64,000 nucleotides of DNA from Vogesella urethralis (lineage in GTDB: Bacteria; Pseudomonadota; Gammaproteobacteria; Burkholderiales; Chromobacteriaceae), in NCBI RefSeq assembly GCF_007644045.2, contig NZ_VMDW02000071.1, positions 17,391-81,390 on the forward strand. The letters are read 5' to 3'. Both the position numbers and the translations under genes were made by a program. The notes under the pieces are model-generated. The model was not told where the DNA came from. It was given only the letters and a program-made list of their open reading frames with translations, and did not search any database. Below, in pieces: positions 23,602 through 33,542 of the stretch (the stretch's first letter is position 1; every line of letters begins with the position of its first letter).

Positions 23602-24798
23602 GTGAACAAATGCGTGCCTGCCACCACGCTGGCCATTCTGGCCAGTGCTGCGCTGACCATGGGGCTGGGTCAGACCACGCTGTTTGCTTTTTTGCCTTTG
23701 ATCCTGAACCGCAGCGGCCTGGACATGGCGACAGTGGGGAGTACGCTGGCGCTCGGATCGGGCTTGTTCTTGCTGGGTGTGCCGCTCTGGGGCTGGCTGA
23801 CCGCTTGGCTTGGACGCCGACGGGTGCTGGCTATCGCATTGCTGGGTTTTAGCGTCAGTCATGGTCTGCTGTGGTGGCAGCTGCAACAGGGGCCTGACTG
23901 GGCATGGCAGCAAGAAACGCTGCTGCTGGGGCGCGTGTTGTACGGCATGACGGTCAGTGCCTTGCTTCCGGCATGCCAGGCTTGGTTGGCCGCACTGAGC
24001 GACGCCGATAACCGGCTGCCGGTACTGTCGCGCCTGTCTGCAGGCCTTAACACAGGCCGGCTGCTAGGCCCGGCACTGGGTGCAGCCACATTGTCGCTCT
24101 CGGTCAACGGCCCGTTTTTCCTGCTGGCAGTGTGCCCCTTGCTCCCGCTGTTGCTGCTTCCTTTGTGCCGGCCCGCCCCCGTGACGACAAGCAATAGCCC
24201 TCTGCGCGCACGAGGCTGGCAGCGCTTGCGCCGCTGGCTGGCATTCGCCCTGTTGCTGCAGGCCATTATGGGCTTGGTGCAATTCACTATCGGCCCCTGG
24301 CTGGAGCGGCAGCTGGCACTGGATGCGTTAACGGTATCGCAGCAGCTGGGGTGGCTGCTAAGCAGCAGTGCGCTGCTGATTTTGCTGCTGCAAGTGCTGG
24401 TGATACCGCGCTGCTCGCCGGGCCGGGGCTTGTTGCTGGGCGGCACCGGCTGCCTGGCTGCGGCCTGCCTGCTACTGGCGCTATGCAGCGCACTGTGGCA
24501 GGCCTGGTTAGCCCTTTTACTACTGGGTACAGGCACCGCCGTGCTTGTCCCTGCCTATAGTGCGCAGGCCTCGCTATCTGCCGGTGCCGACCAGCAGTCG
24601 GCTATCGCCAGCGCGTTGTCCATGTTGCACACCTGCGGCTATGCCATGGCCGCCGCCGGTGCCGGTGTGCTGTACGACTGGCAAGCGGCATCACCGTTCT
24701 GGTTGGCGCTGCTGCTGGCCTCCGTGCTCGCTGCGCAGGCCTGGAACGTGGCCCCTCCTTCCTTCAACCCTGAAAAAAGCAGAACACATCATGCATAA
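23602..24798 (+). CDS. MFS transporter, probable siderophore exporter
   Basis: A 398-residue, twelve-span major facilitator. The loop-2/3 region reads GWLTAWLGRRRVLAIAL and the first half contains TVSALLPACQAWLAALSD. Placed divergently from iucABCD and directly before the receptor gene, it occupies the position of ShiF on pColV-type aerobactin loci, so export of the finished siderophore is the likely role. The start is GTG 23602 with AAGGA upstream. Its last eight bases overlap the receptor ATG. Substrate assignment is by context only. Confidence 0.82.
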   Translation: MNKCVPATTLAILASAALTMGLGQTTLFAFLPLILNRSGLDMATVGSTLALGSGLFLLGVPLWGWLTAWLGRRRVLAIALLGFSVSHGLLWWQLQQGPDWAWQQETLLLGRVLYGMTVSALLPACQAWLAALSDADNRLPVLSRLSAGLNTGRLLGPALGAATLSLSVNGPFFLLAVCPLLPLLLLPLCRPAPVTTSNSPLRARGWQRLRRWLAFALLLQAIMGLVQFTIGPWLERQLALDALTVSQQLGWLLSSSALLILLLQVLVIPRCSPGRGLLLGGTGCLAAACLLLALCSALWQAWLALLLLGTGTAVLVPAYSAQASLSAGADQQSAIASALSMLHTCGYAMAAAGAGVLYDWQAASPFWLALLLASVLAAQAWNVAPPSFNPEKSRTHHA

Positions 24799-27013
24799 GC
24801 CACTCATACTCGCCCCACTGGCGCTGGCCGTCCCGCTGGCACTAAGCAGCGTCTCCTCCTCCGCCGCAGAGCCAGTCAGCCTGGACACCACCACCGTGAC
24901 GGCATCCAGCGTACCGGCCAGAATCAGCGACCTGCCGCGTACTGTCTGGGTGATTGAGAACGAAGCACTACAAGAGCAGGTACGAGCGGGCGTACCGCTG
25001 AAAGAAGTACTGGGCCAGCTGATTCCCGGCATGGATATCGGGCCGCAAGGGCGAACCAATTACGGGCAGAACCTGCGCGGACGTAGCGTGCAGGTGATGA
25101 TAGACGGGGTATCGCTCAACGGCTCTCGCTCGCTGTCCCGCCAGTTCGACGCCATCGATCCATTCAACATCGAGCGGATCGAGGTATTGTCCGGCGCCAG
25201 CGCCGTCTACGGAGGCGGGGCGACCGGCGGCATCGTCAACATCATCACCAAACGCGGTAGCCAAACATTGCAACTGAGCAGCGAAGTCGGCTTGCGCAGT
25301 GGCTTCCACGATGGCGACCTGGACTGGCGAGTGGCGCAGTCGGTTGCAGGCGGCAACGAGCAGGTCAGCGCCAGACTGGGGGTGGTCTACCAGCGCAACG
25401 GGGCGGCCTACGATGCTGGCGGTACGCAAGTAAAACCGGATATCACCCAGACTGATCTGCAGTACAACCAAGCATTAGACGTGCTGGGCAATGTGGATAT
25501 TGCCTTGCCGCGTGGCCAAAGCCTGAAACTGGCAGCACAGTTTTATGATTCCGGCTACGAAGGCGACAAGGCGCTGTACCTGGGCCGCAATCTGAGCGCG
25601 GCACTGGCAGGCAGTACCAACACTTCGCAGCTGGCCGTACGCGACGGTTTCAAGGCAGACCTGACGCCGCGCACACGCCGTACCCAAGGCAGTTTTGACT
25701 ATCAGCTACCCGATGCACCAGGCGGCCAGACTTTCTACCTGCAAGGCAGCACCCGCAGCGAAGCGCTGGACTTTAACCCGTTTCCGGGTAGCAACCGTGT
25801 AGGCAGCACCACCGTGCCCTACTACAGTGCCTCGCGACAACAGACCGATGCCCACGGACTGAAAGCCGTGCTGCTAAAAGCATTCGATGACATCAAACTG
25901 CACTACGGTGTCGAGGTGGGCAAGGAAGACTTTGACGCGCGCCAGATACTGTTCGACGCACGCACCGGTTACAGCAGCGGCGGCCTGACACTGAACAAGA
26001 CGGGGGAGACGGGCCGCTATCCCGCCTACAGTACCCAGACCCAGGCCCTGTTTGCCAATGTGGACTGGACGCTGAATGAACGCTGGGCCAGCAGCGCCGG
26101 GGTGCGTCACCAGCGCACCAAGATCAAAGTCGGTGACTTTGTGGCTGCGACCCAGCAGACCTTGATGGCCAGCGGTTACGGTACCAGCGCCGACAGCATC
26201 CGCGGTGGGCAAAACGACTACGCCGTCACCTTGCTCAATGCCGGACTGGTGTTCAAACCGGCATCGGGCCAACGCCTCTACCTTAACTACGCCGAAGGTT
26301 TCGAGCTGCCAGATCCGGCCAAGTACTACGGGCAAGGCAACTACACTTTGGTGGGTGGCAATAGCGGCCGCTGGCAACTGAATAAGGGTGTCAGTGTGGA
26401 GGCCTCGCCACTGCAAGGCATCAAGACCCGACAACTGGAGCTGGGCTGGCACAAACAAGGCAGCGGCTGGCAAACCCAATTGGCAGCGTTCTACGCGCTA
26501 TCCAACCGCGATATCGTCTTCGATCGTACTAGCATGGCGATACAACTTCTCGACCAACGCACCCGCAACTATGGCGTGGAAGGCGATGCCAGTGTGAACC
26601 TGGGCGAGCAGTGGCGCCTTGGCGGCAACTTCCTGGCCATCAAGACAGAAAAGAAAGAAAACGGCCGTTATGTGAAGCAGGACATCACCAGTGCCAGCCC
26701 TTCCAAGCTGACGCTGTATACCGGCTGGCAACACGATCGCCTCAACCTCCGGCTGCAAGGCGTACACAGTTTCGGCCTAAGCGACAGCAAAGCCCAACAG
26801 TTGCACAGTTACACTGTCGCCGACTTGCTGGGCAGTTACCAGTTGCCACGCGGCACCCTGAGTTTTGGTGTGCAGAACCTGTTCAACCGCCAGTACACCA
26901 CCATCTGGGGCCAACGTGCGAAAGCCTTCTATGGCAGCCTGATCGCCAGCCAGGTAGTCGACTTCCAGGGCCGTGGCCGCACCTTGGGTGCTAGCTATTC
27001 GCTCCAATACTAA
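24791..27013 (+). CDS. iutA: TonB-dependent ferric siderophore receptor, IutA type
   Basis: A 740-residue outer-membrane receptor. A signal peptide (about residues 1-26) precedes a TonB-box-like DTTTVTA. The plug domain contains LRGRSVQVMIDGVSLNGSRS and IERIEVLSGASAVYGGGATGG, and a 22-strand barrel ends with the aromatic LQY. The length agrees with IutA (about 730). It should take up the ferric form of the siderophore made by the divergent operon and pass it to FhuD. It is coupled to the exporter gene by an eight-base overlap and closed by a bidirectional terminator. Confidence 0.9.
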   Translation: MHKPLILAPLALAVPLALSSVSSSAAEPVSLDTTTVTASSVPARISDLPRTVWVIENEALQEQVRAGVPLKEVLGQLIPGMDIGPQGRTNYGQNLRGRSVQVMIDGVSLNGSRSLSRQFDAIDPFNIERIEVLSGASAVYGGGATGGIVNIITKRGSQTLQLSSEVGLRSGFHDGDLDWRVAQSVAGGNEQVSARLGVVYQRNGAAYDAGGTQVKPDITQTDLQYNQALDVLGNVDIALPRGQSLKLAAQFYDSGYEGDKALYLGRNLSAALAGSTNTSQLAVRDGFKADLTPRTRRTQGSFDYQLPDAPGGQTFYLQGSTRSEALDFNPFPGSNRVGSTTVPYYSASRQQTDAHGLKAVLLKAFDDIKLHYGVEVGKEDFDARQILFDARTGYSSGGLTLNKTGETGRYPAYSTQTQALFANVDWTLNERWASSAGVRHQRTKIKVGDFVAATQQTLMASGYGTSADSIRGGQNDYAVTLLNAGLVFKPASGQRLYLNYAEGFELPDPAKYYGQGNYTLVGGNSGRWQLNKGVSVEASPLQGIKTRQLELGWHKQGSGWQTQLAAFYALSNRDIVFDRTSMAIQLLDQRTRNYGVEGDASVNLGEQWRLGGNFLAIKTEKKENGRYVKQDITSASPSKLTLYTGWQHDRLNLRLQGVHSFGLSDSKAQQLHSYTVADLLGSYQLPRGTLSFGVQNLFNRQYTTIWGQRAKAFYGSLIASQVVDFQGRGRTLGASYSLQY

Positions 27014-27029
27014 GCGCATCGCAGGCATG

Positions 27030-27068
27030 AAAAAACCGCCGGACCCCGAAGGGCAACGGCGGTTTTTT
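27030..27068. terminator. Bidirectional terminator between iutA and rhlE
   Basis: ACCGCC pairs with GGCGGT, with six A before and six T after, so a U tract is formed in either direction. It serves both converging genes. Confidence 0.8.
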
Positions 27069-27100
27069 GCTGGCAGCCAATGCTGCAGCAACATAATGGA

Positions 27101-28606
<1,506 letters not shown>

Positions 28607-28662
28607 GTCAGGAACTCCATCGGTCTCGCCGTCTCGTGCGGCAACACCGTTATGCAAACGTT

Positions 28663-28697
28663 AAAAAAAGCGAAGCGCCGCCAATGCCTGGCGGCGC
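28663..28697 (-). terminator. Probable terminator of the CobD/CbiB-family gene
   Basis: A nine-bp stem (GCGCCGCCA with TGGCGGCGC) lies 15 bases after the stop on the minus strand. The seven-T run begins five bases after the stem, so efficiency is uncertain. Confidence 0.55.
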
Positions 28698-28711
28698 CTG
28701 CAGGCCCGGCG

Positions 28712-29629
28712 CTAGCCGAACAGGCTGACCACACTGGTCAGCAGGATCACGAATAGCCACAGCAGCACGGTACGCCATACCAGGCCTACCGCACTCTTCA
28801 GATAAGCCGGGTCGGCGTCATCGCCAACCCCCAGCTCCGGGCGGAAATTAAGGGTGTAATTCTGGCGCAGCGGGTCGCCCAGCTTGACGCCCAAGGCACC
28901 CGCAGCGGATGCCAGCAGGATGCCGGTAGCGTAGTTGCCCCAGGTACGCGCCTGGGAACGCCAGCAGTACACGGCATCCTCGAAGTCGCCCATCACGGCA
29001 AAGCTGGCCGCAGTCAACCGCACCGGCAACCAGTCCAGCCATTCGCCGGCACGCCCTGCAAAGCGACCAAACAGATCGTCGGCACTGCGGTTGCCCCATT
29101 TCTGCGCCAGCAACTGGGTAAAGCGGTAAAGCACGGCGCCACTGGGGCCGGGCAGCACCACGAACCAGAACATGGTGCCAAACACGTGGCGGTAGCTGTC
29201 TACCACACCTTGCTCGATGGCCAGGCGGGATACCTCGCCGACCGACAATTCGGCGGTGGGCTGGCCGGTCCAGCTGGCTAGCGCCTGCTTGGCCTCCAGC
29301 TCTTGCCCGTCATTCAGCGCCAGCGACACTTCGGAAAAATAGCTGGAAAAATGACGGAAGCCCATGGTGAGGTACAGTACCAGCACGTTCCACACCAGCC
29401 CCAGCAAGGGGTTGATGGCGTACAACAGGTAATACCCTCCGGCTGCCACCAGCAGCGCTGGTACCATCGCACACAGCCAGGCCAGTACGCCATGCCGGTT
29501 GTAACCGGCATTGAGCGTGCGTTCCAGATGGTTGGCGTAACGGATGAACAGCAACAGCACCCGGTTACGGTTACCCAGCGGACGGAACTGCTCCAGCGCC
29601 AGCGCGGCGATAAGTGAAATCAGGGTCAT
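28712..29629 (-). CDS. CobD/CbiB family membrane protein
   Basis: A 305-residue inner-membrane protein with several hydrophobic segments (about 48-70, 70-90, 150-170 and the final 25 residues) and blocks such as GFRHFSSYFSEVSLAL, GRAGEWLDWLPVRLTAASFAVMGDFEDA and LRPELGVGD-like FRPELGVG. These match the betaproteobacterial branch of CobD/CbiB/AmpE proteins. CobD proper makes adenosylcobinamide phosphate, but no cobalamin genes are present here, so a cobalamin role is not supported. It stands alone between rhlE and flgN. Confidence 0.75.
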   Translation of the reverse strand: MTLISLIAALALEQFRPLGNRNRVLLLFIRYANHLERTLNAGYNRHGVLAWLCAMVPALLVAAGGYYLLYAINPLLGLVWNVLVLYLTMGFRHFSSYFSEVSLALNDGQELEAKQALASWTGQPTAELSVGEVSRLAIEQGVVDSYRHVFGTMFWFVVLPGPSGAVLYRFTQLLAQKWGNRSADDLFGRFAGRAGEWLDWLPVRLTAASFAVMGDFEDAVYCWRSQARTWGNYATGILLASAAGALGVKLGDPLRQNYTLNFRPELGVGDDADPAYLKSAVGLVWRTVLLWLFVILLTSVVSLFG

Positions 29630-29696
29630 GGATCAGCAGAGGAAAAGGTTATTGCCCGCGGAGGAAGATACCACAAAAGCAGCAGGCGGCGGAGGA

Positions 29697-29718
29697 AGGC
29701 CGGCATGCGCCGGCCTTG
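29697..29718 (-). terminator. Hairpin after flgN, possible terminator
   Basis: AAGGCCGGC and GCCGGCCTT form a nine-bp perfect stem with loop ATGC, just beyond the flgN stop. The following minus-strand bases are only weakly T-rich. Confidence 0.4.
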
Positions 29719-29726
29719 AGCCACGA

Positions 29727-30191
29727 TCAGGCCGAGCCCAGACGGCGGGAGCCGCCTACCGATGCGGAGAGGGTGCCATGGCGACCGTAGCCATCTACAC
29801 CCTGCATCGAACTACGCAGCTTGTCGATAACGGCACCAGCAAACTGCATGCGCTCGTCCGCCAAGTCGGCATTGATTTCGTTCAGGGCTTTCAGGCGCAG
29901 CATGGCCAGCTCCAGCGCTTGCCATTGCTGTTGCACCTCGGGCAAGGCTTGCTGTAGCCAGGGCAGCCAGCTTTCCGGCGCTGCAATGCCGGCGGCCTGT
30001 TGCAGCGCCAGCCGTGCCGACCGAACGTCAGAAAGTTGCTGCAGTTGCTGCAGTTTGGCGTCTGCCAGCGTGTCGATGCGCAAGGCATCCATACGCAAAA
30101 TGGCCTGCTGTTCCTGCTGCAACGTTTGCTGCAGCGTGTCCAGCAAGGCCATTTCCGACTGGCACAAGGCCAGAAATGCGTCTACATCCAT
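29727..30191 (-). CDS. flgN: Flagellar export chaperone FlgN
   Basis: A 154-residue, Gln/Leu-rich helical protein of the size of FlgN, the cytoplasmic chaperone that keeps the hook-filament junction proteins FlgK and FlgL soluble for export. Long amphipathic helices span about residues 1-55 and 75-130, and the C-terminal tail (SVGGSRRLGSA) is polar. Identification rests mainly on gene order flgA-flgM-flgN, since FlgN sequences diverge strongly. The gap to flgM is 19 bases, so the two are cotranscribed. Confidence 0.8.
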   Translation of the reverse strand: MDVDAFLALCQSEMALLDTLQQTLQQEQQAILRMDALRIDTLADAKLQQLQQLSDVRSARLALQQAAGIAAPESWLPWLQQALPEVQQQWQALELAMLRLKALNEINADLADERMQFAGAVIDKLRSSMQGVDGYGRHGTLSASVGGSRRLGSA

Positions 30192-30210
30192 TACGTCAGT
30201 CCATTACCGC

Positions 30211-30507
30211 TCAGGCCAGCAGCTCCCTGGCGGAAGCGATCAGGCTATCGGCAATTGCCTCGGGATTGATGTTGAATTGACCCGAAGCGATGGCAGCTTT
30301 GATCGACGCCACTTTGTCGGCATCGAAAGCCGGCTCGGCGGCGGCAGCCTGCTCCATACCCTGCAAGCGACTGGCGAACGGGTTGATCGCAACGCTTTCG
30401 CCGTCGGCACGCAAAGAGGCCTTGGCACTAGCGTCGCTTTCTTTGGCGTTGGTGCGGCTAGGTACTGAATAACCTGCAGTGACCTTGCCTGTGTTGTCGA
30501 TTTTCAT
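30211..30507 (-). CDS. flgM: Anti-sigma-28 factor FlgM
   Basis: A 98-residue protein that holds the flagellar sigma factor FliA inactive until it is exported through the completed hook. It opens MKIDNTGK, has a disordered N-terminal half, and ends in the sigma-binding helices DADKVASIKAAIASGQF and NPEAIADSLIASARELL, which define the family. AGGTG precedes the ATG. A near-perfect FliA promoter lies upstream, giving the usual feedback in which FliA drives its own inhibitor. Confidence 0.93.
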   Translation of the reverse strand: MKIDNTGKVTAGYSVPSRTNAKESDASAKASLRADGESVAINPFASRLQGMEQAAAAEPAFDADKVASIKAAIASGQFNINPEAIADSLIASARELLA

Positions 30508-30542
30508 GATTCACCTGCACTACTTTCAATCGGTTATTCCTA

Positions 30543-30569
30543 TTATCGCCCGAAAAATCCGAAACTTGA
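30543..30569 (-). promoter_or_regulatory. FliA (sigma-28) promoter of flgM-flgN
   Basis: On the minus strand TCAAGTTT, an 11-base spacer and GGCGATAA match the sigma-28 consensus TAAAGTTT-N11-GCCGATAA at 13 of 16 positions. The start point should lie about 30 bases before the flgM ATG. It sits between flgA and flgM, separating early from late expression. Confidence 0.88.
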
Positions 30570-30577
30570 CGCTTTTT

Positions 30578-31246
30578 TTAGGGCACGTTCACAGAAACCG
30601 TACCGTCGTCCTCAACCACGGCCGAAACCACCTTGCCGCTGCCTACCCGCACGTTGACACGCTCACCCACGCCAGCATTGCCTAGCGCGATGGCATCACT
30701 GCCGACAGCGAAACCTTCACCCCTTGCCAGCAGGCGTACAGGCTGATTCATTTTGACAACATAAGGCGCACGCAATTGCGCCCCTTGCAGCAAGGCACCG
30801 GCCGGCACCGTGGCGTCGATCATCTTGCCCAGCACTTGCTGCAGGTCGCGCAAGCCCTGCGCTTGCTGGTTACGGGCAATCGGCGCCAGCCGCACATCGG
30901 CGGCCGTCAACACTTCTCCGCGACGCAGCAGACGCGTCGCCACCACCGCTACCGGCAACTCACTGGCCTGTACCGGTAAACGCAAGCTCCAGCCCAGATC
31001 CTGACAACTGACCTCTACCGCATTGCGTGGTGCGCTGCTACCTGCGGGCCAGGCGGCTACCAGCGCCTGCGGGCAGGCCGGCATCTGCGTCTTCTGCCGT
31101 ACCGGCAACAACCGGTAGTCGTAACCATCCGCTCCCCGCTCTGCCTGCAGAAACAACTGTGCAGCCCGCTCGGGCAGGCGCAATGGCTCTGCAGCCTGGG
31201 CCGGCAAGCCAAGCCCCGTCAGGAGGAGAAAAAAATATCGATTCAT
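30578..31246 (-). CDS. flgA: Flagellar P-ring assembly chaperone FlgA
   Basis: A 222-residue periplasmic protein with a Sec signal (hydrophobic residues 4-16, cut after AQA). It assists assembly of the FlgI P-ring around the flagellar rod. The SAF domain covers roughly residues 95-160 (VATRLLRRGEVLTAADVRL, GKMIDATVPAGALL). The C-terminal part has VVKMNQPVRLLARGEGF and RVNVRVGSGKVVSAVV, as in other FlgA proteins. The usual divergent flgB operon is not beside it; an autotransporter esterase is there instead. Confidence 0.92.
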   Translation of the reverse strand: MNRYFFLLLTGLGLPAQAAEPLRLPERAAQLFLQAERGADGYDYRLLPVRQKTQMPACPQALVAAWPAGSSAPRNAVEVSCQDLGWSLRLPVQASELPVAVVATRLLRRGEVLTAADVRLAPIARNQQAQGLRDLQQVLGKMIDATVPAGALLQGAQLRAPYVVKMNQPVRLLARGEGFAVGSDAIALGNAGVGERVNVRVGSGKVVSAVVEDDGTVSVNVP

Positions 31247-31308
31247 GATTGAAATTGTAACGCCAGAACAACAAACCGGCTGGCTGCGGCAACAATTCGT
31301 ACAATTGT

Positions 31309-31338
31309 TTGAAACAAACCCAACAAACGAGCTTATGC
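31309..31338 (+). promoter_or_regulatory. Possible promoter of the esterase gene
   Basis: TTGAAA, an 18-base spacer and TTATGC lie about 50 bases before the ATG in an AT-rich patch. The -10 is weak. A copy of the recurrent word (31353-31362) lies in the untranslated leader. Confidence 0.35.
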
Positions 31339-31387
31339 TCTAAAAACAACAAGCGGCCAACCGCACACAACACGAGGAGACTTAACC

Positions 31388-33469
31388 ATGCGCCACATCT
31401 TGCGCCTGGCCGTTACGGCCGCCCTGCTCGCCCCGACGGCCCACGCCGCCGGCAGCTTCAGCAATATCTACTTCTTCGGCGACAGCCTCACCGACACTGG
31501 TGCTTTTGGTGGGCAATTAGTCCCGAATGGTTCCGGCGGTTTTATCGCCCTGCCTGCCGACGCACGCTGGACCACCAATAACGCAGCCAACCACGCCAAC
31601 GTACTGGCCGGCAAACTGGGCCTGACCGTCACAGCCAGCAATGCCGCCAGCTCGCTGGGCACGGCGGGCAACAACTTTGCGCAGGGTGGCGCACAATCGG
31701 TCACGTATGCGACCGGCGCCACCCTGCCCAATAGTAGCAGCACCCAGGGTGCCGGCCCGGGCGGGCTGGATATACGCGACCTGCCACAGCAAGTGCAAGA
31801 CTACCTCAGCAGTCGCGGCGGTAAAGCAGATCCCAATGCACTGTACTTTGTCTGGAGCGGCGGCAACGACATTCCCACTGCCGCAGGAGCAGGTAGCAGC
31901 AACGCATCCAACGTCGCCTCCGCCGCAGCTGGTAGCCTGGCCACCCAGATTGCCACGCTGAAGAACGCCGGCGCCACGCTGATCATTGCACCCAACCTGC
32001 CGGCATTCGGCAACACACCGGCTGCGCTGTATGCCGTTATCGACAACGCCACCACTAATGAAACCACCCGCAATACGCTGAAAGGCATCGTTGCTGGCGT
32101 GTTGCGCAGTGAAGCCACGCCCACCAGTGCGTCGCAGGATGCGCTGGTGAACAAGGCTCTGGCCGCGCTTGCAACAGCGCTCAGCGGCGGCGCCACCAGT
32201 GGTACGCTATTCGATACCACGCTCACTCAAGTCACCAACGGTTACAACACCAGCAAAACCGGGCTGAACAACCTGTCCACGCTGTATAACACCACGGCAG
32301 ACGGCGCCATTGCCGCTACCGGTGCCAACGTAGTGCGCGCCAACGTCAACCTGCTGTTTGCCGAAGTACTGGCCAACCCGGCCGCCTACGGTATCGATAA
32401 CGTTACCGGCCCGGCGTGCGGCACCACGTCGTCGCTGGTCTGCACCAGCGCCAACGTCAGCGGTACGCTGAGTTACCTGTTTGCCGACGACCGCCATCCT
32501 ACCCCGACCACCCACGCCTTGCTGGGCAACTATTTTGCCAGCCTGCTGCAAGCACCCTATTTTGCCGAGGCGCTACGCCAGGTGCCGGCCGCTGCACAAG
32601 CACGCGTCGGCAGTACGCTTGATGCGCGTGCCCGCGCGCTGGATCATGAAGCTCGCGCAGAAGGCAGCGTCGGTGCATACAGCAGCCTTGGCGGTGGCAA
32701 GCAAGACGTTGGCCGCAATGGTGAAAGCAGCAAGGGCGATCTGCTGACCGTGGGCATCGACTACCAGGCGACCCCAAGCCTAAGCCTTGGGCTGGCCTTC
32801 ACCCAGGGCAAGCTTGATACCGGTGTCGGCAGCGCCGGCAGCTACGACAGTCGCCATCAGCTGATGACGTTCAGCGGCAACTACCGGCTAGGCAGCTTCT
32901 GGCTGGATGGCGATGCTACGCTGGGTACCGCCAGGATCGATACCAGCCGCAATGTGGACCTGGGCAGCGTCAAGCGGGTGGAAAGCGGCAACGCCCGTGC
33001 GGTTCACCACGCGGCGCGCCTGAACGCCGGCTACCGTCTGCAACTAGGGCAGTTGCGTACCGGCCCGATGCTGGGCGTCAACATCCAGAATGGCGAGATC
33101 AGTTCCTTCACCGAAAGTAACAAGCAAAGTACCAGCATGCATTTCGGCACCCAGAAGCTCGATTCCACCGTGGTGCACGCCGGCTGGGAAGCGCAGGCGA
33201 CACTGGGTACGGTCAGCCCTTACCTCAGTATCAGCATGAAACAGGAGCAGAAAGACGATGCCCGCGTACTGCGCAGCGGGGTATACGGCACGGTTGGCGA
33301 ATTCAGCGTAACCGGCAGCAAACCCGACAGCCACTGGACCGAATGGCAGGCGGGCGCCACTGCCACACTGGGCAAGGGGCTGAATGCGTTTGTCCAGGTT
33401 ACCGGCACCAGTGGCCGCCAAGGCGGTAATGGCACGCGCTACAACCTGGGTCTGGCGAGCACGTTTTAA
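31388..33469 (+). CDS. GDSL-type autotransporter esterase
   Basis: A 693-residue type Va autotransporter. A signal peptide (cut after AHA, residue 20) is followed by a GDSL hydrolase passenger: nucleophile S33 in FFGDSLTDTG, oxyanion residue N160 in WSGGND, and the D367-x-x-H370 pair in DDRHPT. From about residue 420 a beta-barrel domain follows and ends in the C-terminal phenylalanine that marks outer-membrane proteins. It is similar in plan to EstA of Pseudomonas. It probably hydrolyses short-chain esters or lipids at the cell surface. GAGGAG precedes the ATG, and the gene is monocistronic with its own terminator. Confidence 0.9.
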   Translation: MRHILRLAVTAALLAPTAHAAGSFSNIYFFGDSLTDTGAFGGQLVPNGSGGFIALPADARWTTNNAANHANVLAGKLGLTVTASNAASSLGTAGNNFAQGGAQSVTYATGATLPNSSSTQGAGPGGLDIRDLPQQVQDYLSSRGGKADPNALYFVWSGGNDIPTAAGAGSSNASNVASAAAGSLATQIATLKNAGATLIIAPNLPAFGNTPAALYAVIDNATTNETTRNTLKGIVAGVLRSEATPTSASQDALVNKALAALATALSGGATSGTLFDTTLTQVTNGYNTSKTGLNNLSTLYNTTADGAIAATGANVVRANVNLLFAEVLANPAAYGIDNVTGPACGTTSSLVCTSANVSGTLSYLFADDRHPTPTTHALLGNYFASLLQAPYFAEALRQVPAAAQARVGSTLDARARALDHEARAEGSVGAYSSLGGGKQDVGRNGESSKGDLLTVGIDYQATPSLSLGLAFTQGKLDTGVGSAGSYDSRHQLMTFSGNYRLGSFWLDGDATLGTARIDTSRNVDLGSVKRVESGNARAVHHAARLNAGYRLQLGQLRTGPMLGVNIQNGEISSFTESNKQSTSMHFGTQKLDSTVVHAGWEAQATLGTVSPYLSISMKQEQKDDARVLRSGVYGTVGEFSVTGSKPDSHWTEWQAGATATLGKGLNAFVQVTGTSGRQGGNGTRYNLGLASTF

Positions 33470-33487
33470 GCACAGGCTCCCTCTGAC

Positions 33488-33514
33488 AGCCCGCTTCCTC
33501 GGCGGGCTTTTTTT
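33488..33514 (+). terminator. Terminator of the esterase gene
   Basis: AGCCCGC and GCGGGCT pair around a seven-base loop and run into seven T residues, 18 bases after the stop. Confidence 0.85.
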
Positions 33515-33542
33515 ATGCTGCGGCCAACTGTGAAGGCCACGC

